Assembly (NCBI GenBank): GCA_019090455.1
Contig: JAHRWA010000026.1
Location: 65,431 to 129,430 of the forward strand
DNA: 64,000 nt
Reading direction: 5' to 3'
DNA from: Pseudomonadales bacterium
GTDB lineage: Bacteria; Pseudomonadota; Gammaproteobacteria; Pseudomonadales; DC-out160
The stretch's first letter is position 1; each line of letters starts with the position of its first letter. The notes below the pieces were generated by a model. That model searched no databases, had not been told where the DNA came from, and saw nothing but the letters and a program-made list of their open reading frames with translations. Positions 16,643 to 24,823 of the stretch are shown one piece after another. Position numbers and translations under genes: made by a program.

Positions 16643-18364
16643 ATGTCGGAGAACATCAGTAAATTGTCTGGCCGAAAGGGCTTGAAAGACAATCTCTTTA
16701 ATCGTTTGTCTGATATGAGTAAAGGGAATCAACTCAATGCCAAATCAGATTGGGATCAAGTCGCCGCTGATTATAATTTAGGGATTTCCACTCTACAGGG
16801 AGCGGCTACGTTTTACGATTTTCTAAGTCCCTCGCATCTGGAAAAAAAAGCTTTTGTTTGTAATGGGTCCGCATGCCTATGTGCTGGTACTCAGAATGAA
16901 GTTCGACAAAAGCTGGAAGAACGCTTTACTGAAAATCACTATGCTGAAAAAGACATTGACGATAATTTGATAGGCGATATTTGTTGTCTTGGACGATGCT
17001 ATGAAGCAGGTGCGTTTCAGATTGACGGCTGTAATTATTCGGGCAGTGCCATATTCGATTTAAATGATATCGTAACGTTCTCCAAATCCGATAAGTCTAG
17101 TGGTGATAACTATCATGTAGGAGTATTGGCATCGATGCGTATTCTCACCGATGATGCCTATCAAAATGTAGAAGAGAGTGCAGCGAGTTTAAAACGCGTT
17201 ATCGATGGGCAACAAAAAGAAGTATTGGAAGAGATAAAACTGTCAGGCTTGCGTGGTCGTGGAGGCGCGGGCTTTCCTACCGGTATTAAATGGGAGTCTT
17301 GTCGCGATGTTGAGTCAGATCAAAAGTACGTTGTGTGTAATGCGGATGAGGGCGATCCGGGTGCCTATTCCGATCGTTACCTATTAGAGGCGCAACCGCA
17401 TCGGGTTATTCTTGGGATGATAGTGTGTGGCTACCTCACGGGTGCTCATGAAGGCGTTATCTATATTAGAGGCGAGTATCCTGAGGCGATCAAATCTATC
17501 GATAACGTTATAACAATATTTCGAGAGAATAATTTATTAGGTCAAAGTATTTTGGGCTCGAATTTTGAATTTGATCTTCATGTTATTGAAGGTGCTGGAG
17601 CCTATATCTGTGGTGAAGAAACGGCTTTGATTGCATCCATCGAAGGACGACGCGCTGAAGTGGACGTACGGCCTCCTTTTCCCACGGAACAAGGCCTTTT
17701 TAAAAAACCGACAGTTGTTAACAACGTCGAGACCTTTGCCGCTATTCCAACACTATTGGATATCGGTGGTCAGCGTTATCAAGATTTGGGTAGCGGTAAA
17801 TCAAAGGGGACAAAATTGGTATCACTAGATGCCGGCTTTAATAAGCCCGGCATCTATGAAGTTGAGTTGGGTACGTCTTTAGATATCGTAATTGACGAAT
17901 TAGGGGGAGGCTATAAACAGCCGGCGAAAGCGCTTCACATCGGTGGTCCTCTTGGGGGGATAATTCCGATACAAAAAACCCAAAATTTGAATTTAGATTT
18001 TGAATCCTTTTCTGAAAACGGTTTTTTATTAGGGCATGCCAGTATCGTATGTATTCCAGAAAGCATGGCGATGATCGATTATATTGAACATCTGTTTCAA
18101 TTTACTGCCGCTGAATCCTGTGGAAAGTGTTTTCCTTGTCGGCTGGGATCTACGCGAGGCAAGGAGATGATGAGTCAGGCTAAAACGGGTCATTACAAAA
18201 TTGAACCGCAATTACTAGCGGATTTATTAGATACTATGGAAAGAGGTTCCTTATGTGCCTTAGGTAGTGGCTTGCCCCTACCCATTACCAATGCACTCAC
18301 CTATTTTCAGGACGAGTTGGCCCCGTATTTCTCCAGTAGAATCCCCTCCGTGAACATAAACTAG
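16643..18364 (+). CDS. NAD-linked formate dehydrogenase diaphorase subunit, NuoE-NuoF fusion
   Basis: This subunit takes electrons from the catalytic subunit and reduces NAD+. The first 150 residues are NuoE-like: a helical part with LQGAATFYDF and four 2Fe-2S ligands in CNGSAC and CLGRC. The rest is NuoF-like with the FMN/NAD motifs GLRGRGGAGFPTG and CNADEGDPGAYSDR, EGAGAYICGEETAL, and the 4Fe-4S site ESCGKCFPCR plus a later Cys in LCALGSG. In the described FdsGBA enzymes FdsG and FdsB are separate; here one 573-residue chain covers both and no separate fdsG gene is seen. The gene lies between fdhD and the catalytic subunit, 10 bases before the latter. Confidence 0.9.
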   Translation: MSENISKLSGRKGLKDNLFNRLSDMSKGNQLNAKSDWDQVAADYNLGISTLQGAATFYDFLSPSHLEKKAFVCNGSACLCAGTQNEVRQKLEERFTENHYAEKDIDDNLIGDICCLGRCYEAGAFQIDGCNYSGSAIFDLNDIVTFSKSDKSSGDNYHVGVLASMRILTDDAYQNVEESAASLKRVIDGQQKEVLEEIKLSGLRGRGGAGFPTGIKWESCRDVESDQKYVVCNADEGDPGAYSDRYLLEAQPHRVILGMIVCGYLTGAHEGVIYIRGEYPEAIKSIDNVITIFRENNLLGQSILGSNFEFDLHVIEGAGAYICGEETALIASIEGRRAEVDVRPPFPTEQGLFKKPTVVNNVETFAAIPTLLDIGGQRYQDLGSGKSKGTKLVSLDAGFNKPGIYEVELGTSLDIVIDELGGGYKQPAKALHIGGPLGGIIPIQKTQNLNLDFESFSENGFLLGHASIVCIPESMAMIDYIEHLFQFTAAESCGKCFPCRLGSTRGKEMMSQAKTGHYKIEPQLLADLLDTMERGSLCALGSGLPLPITNALTYFQDELAPYFSSRIPSVNIN

Positions 18365-18374
18365 TGATGTTGTC

Positions 18375-21098
18375 ATGAAAAGCGATCAAGAACCTGACCG
18401 GCGAACTGCAGTTTTAGATGGTGTCGAGTATCCTATCATTGTGGGAGAAACGATTCTTCAGTTTTCGAAACGTCATCAGGGAGAAAATACCATCCCTACT
18501 TTGTGTGATGACCCTCGTCTTAAACCTTATGGTGCCTGTCGAGTTTGTTCCGTTGATGTGGCTTTAGCAGTGAACGGGGCAATTAAAACTGTCGCTTCCT
18601 GTCATACGCCAGTGTCTGATGGGATGCAAATTCAGAGCAATAGTCCCTCAATACAAAAATTACGGAAGAATATTGTTGAGCTGGTATTAACGGATCACCC
18701 GTTAGATTGTTTAACGTGTGAGGTGAATGGAAATTGTGAGTTGCAAGATGTTGCAGCTCAGGTGGGAATTCGTGAAGTGCGGTACGTTGATCCAAAGTCT
18801 CACTTGGATAAAAAGAAAGATGCCACCCATCCGTATATGCGTATGGATTTATCAAAGTGTATTAACTGTTCCCGTTGTGTGCGAGCTTGTGATGAGATTC
18901 AAGGGGAATTTGTTTTAACCATGTCGGGGCGGGGTTTCGATTCATCGATTACCTTGGATAACGATGTCTTGTTCGGAAATTCGAGTTGTGTATCTTGTGG
19001 GGCTTGCGCGGAAACTTGTCCAACTGCAGCCATCAGCGATAAATTCCAATCAAAGTCCATGGAGGCTGACCGCACCGTTCGAACGGTTTGCTCCTATTGT
19101 GGAGTGGGTTGCAATCTAGAGGTGTCGGTGAAAAATAATGAAGTCCTTTCTATCAAGGCACCCTGGGATGCCGAAGTGAATCAAGGCCATACTTGTTTAA
19201 AAGGGCGATACGCTTTTCGGTTTTATAATCACCCGGATCGTTTACGTACACCCTTTATTCGAAAAGGTAAGGATCTAGTGTCTGCAACTTGGGATGAGGC
19301 TTATGATTATATTGTCGATAAATTGCAGACGATTATTAAGGATAATGGGCCAGATGCCGTTGCTGGTATTTCTTCATCTCGATGTACCAATGAAGAAAAC
19401 TATTTAATGCAGAAATTTATTCGGGCAGTGGTGGGCACGAATAATATAGATTGTTGTGCTCGAGTTTGTCATTCGCCAACCGCCTTTGGCCTGCAGAAAA
19501 GTTTCGGTACTGGAGCCGCAACCAATTCGATAGACGATCTGAATATGACGGATGTGATTTTGGTGATTGGTGCGAATCCTACATCGGCTCACCCAGTGAC
19601 AGGGGCGAAGATAAAGCAGCAGGCCATGAAGGGGAAAACGCTTATTGTTATTGATCCAATAAAAACAGAGTTGGCTAAGTTAGCCAACTTTCATTTGCAG
19701 TTACGCCCCGGTACCAATGTGGCGATGCTGAATACGTTGTTGTATTTTATTGTTGAAGATAAGCTAGTTGACCATGAATTTGTAGGCTCACGATGCGAAG
19801 ATTATGAAAGCTTTGTTCGTCAATTAGAAAAGCTTGATCTTGCGGAAATGTCGAAAATAACAGGGGTGGACAATGAGCTGGCTCGGCTTGCTGCTCATGC
19901 TTATGCGACATCTTACAATGCTATGTCTTTCCATGGTTTAGGTGTCACCGAGCATAGCCAAGGCAGTAAAACGGTGATGCTCATTGCTAATTTGGCGATG
20001 ATTACGGGGCATATTGGTCGAGCAGGAGTGGGCGTGAATCCCTTACGTGGACAAAACAATGTGCAAGGTGCTGCTGATATGGGCTGTCAGCCGCATCAGG
20101 GGGCCGGTTATTATCCGATGGATGATCCTGCTAACCAGTCATTCTATACGGAAAAATACGGAGTGCCGAGCCCGGTTACGGAAGGCAAAAAAATCCCAGA
20201 GATGTTTTCCGCAGCGAAAAGCGGAGAATTGAAAGCCCTGTGGATTATGGGTGAAGACGTGGCTCAAACTGATCCCAATACCCGCCATGTTGTTGACAGT
20301 CTTTCAAAGCTAGACCTCTTGGTGGTGCAGGAGATATTTTTTACCGAGACCGCAAAATTGGCGCATGTCATCTTGCCTGCGGCTTCTTTTCTCGAAAAAA
20401 GCGGTACGTTTACCAATGGTGAGCGCCGTGTGCAGCGCGTTCAAGCGGCAATCAAGCCAATAGAAGGGTCAAAAACTGACGGCCAGATTATTGTGGATAT
20501 TATGAATCGAATGGGGTATTCACAAGCGGATTACGATCCGGTGACACTGTTAGAAGAGATTGCAGGAGTTGTGCCCTTCTTTGAGGGCGCGAAATGGGAT
20601 GGGCTAGGTGACCAAGGGAAACAGTGGCCAATCCAAGAAGATGGTCAAGGTACGTCGATTCTTCATGTTAATGAGTTTAGGCGCGGTAAGGGGCAATTTA
20701 ATTTTTTCCCTTTTGAAGAAACAGCGGAATTACGAAATAACTCAGATCAGTATCCGATGATTCTAACCACAAGCCGAGTATTGCAGCACTATAATGCAGC
20801 GACAATGACTCGTCGAACGGAAAACAATGATATCGTGAATGAAGATATTCTATTGATAAACCCGAAAGATGCACGCAAAAAAGGCTTGAAGACAGGCGAT
20901 ACTGCACGGCTATTTTCGGGGCGGGGCGAGGTGGTGTTAAAGGTTGAAATCTCGGAAAAAATAAAACCGAATATCGTATTCACCACCTTCCATTTTCCTG
21001 AGCAGATCGTCAATAACGTGACTAGTGATGTCGTAGACGAAGAAACCCATTGTCCTGAATATAAAGTCGTAGCTGTGGATATAGAAAGAGTCGCTTAG
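18375..21098 (+). CDS. fdsA: Formate dehydrogenase catalytic (molybdopterin) subunit, Cys type
   Basis: The large subunit oxidises formate to CO2 at a bis-MGD molybdenum (or tungsten) site. The 907 residues hold, in order: a 2Fe-2S domain (YGACRVCSVD, CHTP), a His/Cys 4Fe-4S region (DCLTCEVNGNC), two ferredoxin clusters (CINCSRCVRAC and CVSCGACAETCP), the 4Fe-4S motif CSYCGVGC of the molybdopterin domain, and the active site ARVCHSP with Cys365 as metal ligand followed by His366. It therefore uses Cys and not selenocysteine. The C-terminal molydopterin dinucleotide-binding domain includes TTSRVLQHYNAATMTRR. It is the last gene of the operon. Confidence 0.93.
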   Translation: MKSDQEPDRRTAVLDGVEYPIIVGETILQFSKRHQGENTIPTLCDDPRLKPYGACRVCSVDVALAVNGAIKTVASCHTPVSDGMQIQSNSPSIQKLRKNIVELVLTDHPLDCLTCEVNGNCELQDVAAQVGIREVRYVDPKSHLDKKKDATHPYMRMDLSKCINCSRCVRACDEIQGEFVLTMSGRGFDSSITLDNDVLFGNSSCVSCGACAETCPTAAISDKFQSKSMEADRTVRTVCSYCGVGCNLEVSVKNNEVLSIKAPWDAEVNQGHTCLKGRYAFRFYNHPDRLRTPFIRKGKDLVSATWDEAYDYIVDKLQTIIKDNGPDAVAGISSSRCTNEENYLMQKFIRAVVGTNNIDCCARVCHSPTAFGLQKSFGTGAATNSIDDLNMTDVILVIGANPTSAHPVTGAKIKQQAMKGKTLIVIDPIKTELAKLANFHLQLRPGTNVAMLNTLLYFIVEDKLVDHEFVGSRCEDYESFVRQLEKLDLAEMSKITGVDNELARLAAHAYATSYNAMSFHGLGVTEHSQGSKTVMLIANLAMITGHIGRAGVGVNPLRGQNNVQGAADMGCQPHQGAGYYPMDDPANQSFYTEKYGVPSPVTEGKKIPEMFSAAKSGELKALWIMGEDVAQTDPNTRHVVDSLSKLDLLVVQEIFFTETAKLAHVILPAASFLEKSGTFTNGERRVQRVQAAIKPIEGSKTDGQIIVDIMNRMGYSQADYDPVTLLEEIAGVVPFFEGAKWDGLGDQGKQWPIQEDGQGTSILHVNEFRRGKGQFNFFPFEETAELRNNSDQYPMILTTSRVLQHYNAATMTRRTENNDIVNEDILLINPKDARKKGLKTGDTARLFSGRGEVVLKVEISEKIKPNIVFTTFHFPEQIVNNVTSDVVDEETHCPEYKVVAVDIERVA

Positions 21099-21103
21099 TA
21101 TCC

Positions 21104-21125
21104 GTTTAGGATTTGTTTAGGATTT
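21104..21125. repeat. 11-base tandem duplication
   Basis: Two identical 11-mers, GTTTAGGATTT, lie at 21104-21114 and 21115-21125, just after the formate dehydrogenase stop codon. Confidence 0.8.
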
Positions 21126-21210
21126 GTTGAGATCAATTCGTATTTATCATTGTAGGCTCGCTCAAGTAGGGTAGTATACGGAAAATTAAATTGTCATGAG
21201 AGGGCGTTTT

Positions 21211-22491
21211 ATGCTGACCGCTGCGAAGAATTCGATTTCTAAAAAAATGTTTAATAAAATTCAACTTCCCGATAATGTTGGGGATGTCATTCGCTATAAT
21301 CCCGAAGACGAATGTGATCCAGAAATTGCAGGAATGAGTCATCAAGAAGTCCAATCTATTTGGACCGCCGTTGTTGATTTATATAAGACCGGTATGTACC
21401 CAGGGCTGGGCTTTTGTCTACGTCGTGACGGTCATGTTGTCCTTAATCGAACGCTCGGTCATGCTCACGGAAATGGGCCTGATGATACGGCAGCGACTGC
21501 AAAAACTGTACTGACCCCTGAGACTCCTATGTGCCTGTTTTCAGCTTCTAAGGCCGTTACTGCTGTGTTGATGCATATGTTGGTGGAGCGTGGACTGATT
21601 AATTTGTCTGATCCGGTTAGCAAGTATTTACCTCGCTTCTCCTCTCACGGCAAGGATAAAACCACTATTCTACAGATGCTGAGTCACCAAGGGGGAATCC
21701 CTGTATTGCCTGAAGGTTTGGATATTGAATTGAATTCGATGTTTGATCAAGAAACAGTAATAGACATTCTCTATGACATGAAACCTATTTGGCCAGCAGG
21801 GGATAGAGTAGGCTATCACGCAGCGACTAGCGGATTTATTTTTGCGGAAATAGTGAAAGTGGTTACCGGTAAAGATATCAGGAGTTTTCTTGATGAAACT
21901 ATTAGAAATCCGTTGGGGTTTAAATATTTCAACTATGGCATTGGCGCGAAAGATCTTGATAAAGTGGCCACTGAATATTATACCGGTGCCACTCTTTTTC
22001 CACCGGTCTCAACCTTCTTGGCGAATGCGTTAGGTGTGCCCATTGATGAGGTGATTGAGCTTTGTAACGATCCAGGCTTTAAGCAAGCGATTATTCCTTC
22101 TGCCAATATACTCGGTACTGCTGAAGAGGTGAGTCGTTTTTACCAGATTCTATTGGATGGTGGAGAACTGGATGGGAAGGTGATAATGAGCCCTGAAACA
22201 GTCTACAGCGTGGTTGCACCCGTGACTGAGAAGGTGATTGATGACACGATCAAAATCCCTATTCAATATAGTGCGGGTTTGATGCTAGGCCGAAAGCGCT
22301 TCAGTCTATACGGACCTAAAACGAAATCGGCTTACGGTCACATGGGCTTTGCTAATAATTTCTGTTGGGCAGATCCTGATCGCGAAATTGCAGTTGGCTT
22401 ACTGACTTCAGGTAATCCAATTATAGGGAATCATATGGGCAAGTTATTTGGATTATTGGGTTCGATCTCTAAAAACTGCCCTATGATGTAG
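21211..22491 (+). CDS. Beta-lactamase-fold serine hydrolase (EstB-like esterase)
   Basis: A class C beta-lactamase/penicillin-binding-fold hydrolase, probably an esterase. The SxxK nucleophile is in LFSASKAVTAV; YHAATSG takes the place of the Tyr motif; and YGHMGFANN replaces the KTG motif, a pattern typical of esterases and not of beta-lactamases. There is no signal peptide, so it is cytoplasmic, which also argues for acting on an intracellular ester. The ATG at 21211 has AGAGGG 8 bases upstream and is preferred over 21196. Length is 426 residues. It is convergent with the marR gene. Confidence 0.8.
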   Translation: MLTAAKNSISKKMFNKIQLPDNVGDVIRYNPEDECDPEIAGMSHQEVQSIWTAVVDLYKTGMYPGLGFCLRRDGHVVLNRTLGHAHGNGPDDTAATAKTVLTPETPMCLFSASKAVTAVLMHMLVERGLINLSDPVSKYLPRFSSHGKDKTTILQMLSHQGGIPVLPEGLDIELNSMFDQETVIDILYDMKPIWPAGDRVGYHAATSGFIFAEIVKVVTGKDIRSFLDETIRNPLGFKYFNYGIGAKDLDKVATEYYTGATLFPPVSTFLANALGVPIDEVIELCNDPGFKQAIIPSANILGTAEEVSRFYQILLDGGELDGKVIMSPETVYSVVAPVTEKVIDDTIKIPIQYSAGLMLGRKRFSLYGPKTKSAYGHMGFANNFCWADPDREIAVGLLTSGNPIIGNHMGKLFGLLGSISKNCPMM

Positions 22492-22574
22492 TGTGTGCAA
22501 ATTTTTATTTACCCTGTTTTAACGATTAATAAATGATATAAGTTTGGGAGGTATCTTCTTCCAGCTTATATCAG

Positions 22575-22616
22575 CTTTCTTCAAGCTGCCCTCAACTTCT
22601 TTCCAGCTGCCTTCAA
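22575..22616. repeat. 21-base imperfect tandem duplication
   Basis: Copies at 22575-22595 and 22596-22616 share about 17 of 21 positions, including AGCTGCC and TCAA. The second copy covers the stop codon of the marR gene. Confidence 0.65.
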
Positions 22617-23029
22617 CTTATATCAATCACATGATTAAGAAATCGAATAATTGTACCCACTTCTTTTTCTGAAAACGATTCAGTTAGTTTTGTGTTTAAC
22701 TCTTGCAGCATCGGGCCGACATTTTTTAATATTTTGTTACCTTTGTCGGTAATGAATACTCGGGTTGCCCGACCATCTGTAGAGCACGGTTTTTTTTCAA
22801 TGAGCTCATTCGCTTCCATTCGGTTGGTGAGTCCGGTGATGGCCGAATTATTCAGTTTCAGTGCCTCCCCCATTTCTTTTAGCAAAGAGCCTTGAATCCC
22901 GTTAATAGCCAATAATGCTGCTGCTTGCACCGAGGATATACCCACTCGATGTTCAGTTTCAGAATCGACGTAATGGAGTAATTTTCGTTGGCTTTGATTG
23001 ATAAGAAAAAATAGTCGCTGTTCCGTCAT
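22613..23029 (-). CDS. MarR-family transcriptional regulator
   Basis: A 138-residue winged-helix regulator of the MarR type. It shows ISSVQAAALLAINGIQG, the recognition-helix region LKLNNSAITGLTNRMEANELI and the wing DGRATRVFITDKG. It follows a crotonase-family gene on the same strand, 102 bases downstream, with no clear terminator between, so both are probably read from the promoter at 23847-23875. Two near-identical palindromic sites in that promoter are likely its own operators. Ligands of such regulators beside CoA genes are commonly CoA thioesters or aromatic/alicyclic acids. Confidence 0.85.
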   Translation of the reverse strand: MTEQRLFFLINQSQRKLLHYVDSETEHRVGISSVQAAALLAINGIQGSLLKEMGEALKLNNSAITGLTNRMEANELIEKKPCSTDGRATRVFITDKGNKILKNVGPMLQELNTKLTESFSEKEVGTIIRFLNHVIDIS

Positions 23030-23131
23030 CTTAAATTTAGAATTTCCTTAGCGTGTATTCCATCAATATTATGGTGGGGCAATTAGTTCATTAGGTACTG
23101 TTTGGTCGAGTGCTGGGATTTTCGGTGTGTG

Positions 23132-23785
23132 TTATTTCAAAAGGGAGAGAATATCATTGTTAAGTGTCTTTTTTAGGCTAGAGTAGGTGGCTTGGTTTTT
23201 CGAAGTGTAGGGCAGAAGTAATTTGCTGGATTCATCGAGAAGTGAGTTTTCTGACGCGATAGAATCGACGATTTCTTTTGTAAGGGCTTCAGGTCCGGCA
23301 TAGCGTTTGCCGCTCAATATTGATTCTCGTACTACGCGCATAGACAATTTACTTTTAAGCAAAGCGCTCATATAAGGATGTAAATTCATCCCTAGGTCAA
23401 TTTCAGGCAGGCAAAAATAGCCTCTGTCCTCTCTCATGCAGCGAAAATCGCAACAGAGAGCGAGCATGGCACCGGAACCGAAGGCGTGTCCATTCACTGC
23501 CGCAACACTGGGCACTCCCAAACTCAGCAAACGAGAAAATACACGTAAAGATTCCTCTATAAAATCATTCATTTTATCGCCGCAACTGGCAAGGTAATCG
23601 ATGTCGTATCCTTGAGAGAAATTTTTTCCGTCACCGGTGACGACGAGGGTGAGGTCACCGGTGTCTTGTTCTATTTGATCCAAGGCCTCGTTCAGGTCGT
23701 CAACTAAAATGTTAGTGAACTTGCCTTCACCTAGAAGCTTTAGGGAGTATTGGTTAGCTGTTTTTTCTAGATTTATACTCTTCAT
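23132..23785 (-). CDS. Enoyl-CoA hydratase/isomerase family protein
   Basis: A crotonase-fold protein of 217 residues, rather short for the family (about 260). The oxyanion-hole parts are GDGKNFSQGYDIDYL and NGHAFGSGAMLALCCDFRC. The residues after the second motif, CLPEIDLGMNLHP, include a Glu. The upstream extension of the open frame to 23875 is rejected because it would run through the -10 element and operators; the ATG at 23785 lies about 60 bases after the -10 with GAAAGG upstream. The C-terminal helical tail is short. It probably forms an operon with the downstream marR gene. Hydratase or isomerase activity is possible; the substrate is unknown. Confidence 0.75.
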   Translation of the reverse strand: MKSINLEKTANQYSLKLLGEGKFTNILVDDLNEALDQIEQDTGDLTLVVTGDGKNFSQGYDIDYLASCGDKMNDFIEESLRVFSRLLSLGVPSVAAVNGHAFGSGAMLALCCDFRCMREDRGYFCLPEIDLGMNLHPYMSALLKSKLSMRVVRESILSGKRYAGPEALTKEIVDSIASENSLLDESSKLLLPYTSKNQATYSSLKKTLNNDILSLLK

Positions 23786-23832
23786 TTCTGTTTCTACTGA
23801 ACCTTTCTTGTGAATGTCGAAATAGGATATGT

Positions 23833-23875
23833 TACGTATGCGTACTAATATACTGCGTATGCGTAGTACCGTCAA
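23833..23875 (-). promoter_or_regulatory. Sigma-70 promoter with twin MarR-type operators
   Basis: On the minus strand TTGACG (23870-23875) and TATATT (23847-23852) are separated by exactly 17 bases. Two copies of a 12-base near-palindrome, TACGCATACGTA (23833-23844) and TACGCATACGCA (23854-23865), lie 21 bases apart, one in the spacer and one just downstream of the -10. Twenty-one bases is two helical turns, so two dimers could bind on the same face and block polymerase. The MarR protein encoded in this operon is the obvious candidate. Confidence 0.8.
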
Positions 23876-23969
23876 TTAAGTGTAGACGATGAATGAAACG
23901 TAGCAACTAGCTTGACCGTAATGTGGGCATAAATAAGCGTTAACTGTGCATAGTACCGAGAAGCATAGT

Positions 23970-23998
23970 TTGAGGAAGTGTTGAGTTTGATTTATTAT
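23970..23998 (+). promoter_or_regulatory. Probable sigma-70 promoter of the envelope gene set
   Basis: TTGAGG (23970-23975), a 17-base spacer and TATTAT (23993-23998) lie about 110 bases before the ATG of the first lipoprotein gene on the plus strand. Nothing else resembling a promoter is stronger in this gap. Confidence 0.55.
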
Positions 23999-24108
23999 GT
24001 TAATCGTTGCTGGGGGTAACTAATTTGAATGAAATTGTTTCGCGAGAAGCAAGCCCACGACCTTCGATATTTAAAACGAAACGATATAATCATATTAAGG
24101 AAGAAAAC

Positions 24109-24705
24109 ATGAAACTGAGCAATTCTCTAAAAGGCCTATCAACGGCAGTTACATTTTCGTTACTTTCAGCCTGTGCATCAAACCCAACCACTTCCACTAC
24201 GGCTCCCGCTGCACCTAAAGCTAAATTACCTAGTTGGGTGATGATGCCTATCATTGAAAATGGGATTGCTGATACCCAGTGTGTTCAAACCACAGCTGAT
24301 TTTAATATATTGAAGAATAAAGCGACTGCCCTGGCTCGAGCGGAGCTGGTCAAGCAAATTGAAATTAAAGTTAAAGCTATGGATAAGACGTATCAGCGAT
24401 TAACGGATACGAATGAAGGTTCTTCGACGGGTAGTACTTTTGAATCTGTTTCCAAGCAATTAGCGAATAAGACACTTTCTGGAAGTCGTGCAACAAAAGT
24501 AGATTACATCGATTTCCCGGATAACACACAAAAGTTATGCGTTATGGTTACCATGTCTCCCGAGTTAACTGAGTCGTTGTTCAAAGGTTTAGTCAAAGAA
24601 TCAGGACAAAATATTTCTCCTAGAAACGAAGCGGTATTGTATGAACGCTTTCTTGCTAAGAAAGCAGGTGAAGAAATGGAAGCTGAGTTCAAAGCACAGC
24701 AATAA
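24109..24705 (+). CDS. LPP20-type outer-membrane lipoprotein
   Basis: A 198-residue predicted lipoprotein. The signal peptide ends in the lipobox LLSAC, so the mature protein is lipid-anchored. After a Thr/Pro/Ala linker comes LPSWVMMPI and an Ala-rich helix (NKATALARAELVKQIEIKV), the pattern of LPP20-family domains (PxWh...A...A...IA). The conserved YxVGxG part is replaced by GIADTQCVQTT, so the domain is divergent. The start is moved to 24109 because the preceding 34 codons lack signal-peptide character and AAGGAAG precedes this ATG. It is the first gene of a plus-strand set continuing with a transglycosylase. The biochemical role is unknown. Confidence 0.75.
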   Translation: MKLSNSLKGLSTAVTFSLLSACASNPTTSTTAPAAPKAKLPSWVMMPIIENGIADTQCVQTTADFNILKNKATALARAELVKQIEIKVKAMDKTYQRLTDTNEGSSTGSTFESVSKQLANKTLSGSRATKVDYIDFPDNTQKLCVMVTMSPELTESLFKGLVKESGQNISPRNEAVLYERFLAKKAGEEMEAEFKAQQ

Positions 24706-24712
24706 ACTGCTA

Positions 24713-24736
24713 AGTAAGTACAACAGTAAGTACAAC
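24713..24736. repeat. 12-base tandem duplication
   Basis: Two identical copies of AGTAAGTACAAC lie at 24713-24724 and 24725-24736, in the gap between the lipoprotein and transglycosylase genes. Confidence 0.8.
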
Positions 24737-24823
24737 AACACGAAAATTGATTGGGTAAATGTAGCTCATTTTCCCAATCCTCTATCTTGCAATCTCACCG
24801 CTTTTCAATAAAAGGATTCGATC

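Larger units (their letters stand above)
23786..24108. other. Divergent intergenic region, crotonase-marR / envelope island
   Basis: Contains the minus-strand promoter with twin operators (23833-23875) and the plus-strand promoter (23970-23998). The remaining bases hold the leader of the lipoprotein gene with its ribosome site AAGGAAG just before 24109. No further gene is seen. Confidence 0.6.

Noticed and set aside
16643..21098. Complex I (nuo) fragment
   Set aside because: The NuoE/F/G-like modules might suggest it, but the catalytic subunit carries a molybdopterin active site with Cys365 and fdhD is adjacent, so it is a formate dehydrogenase.
23785..23875. N-terminal extension of the crotonase gene to 23875
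   Set aside because: The extra codons would overlap the -10 element, both operators and the -35 of the promoter, so the ATG at 23785 is used.
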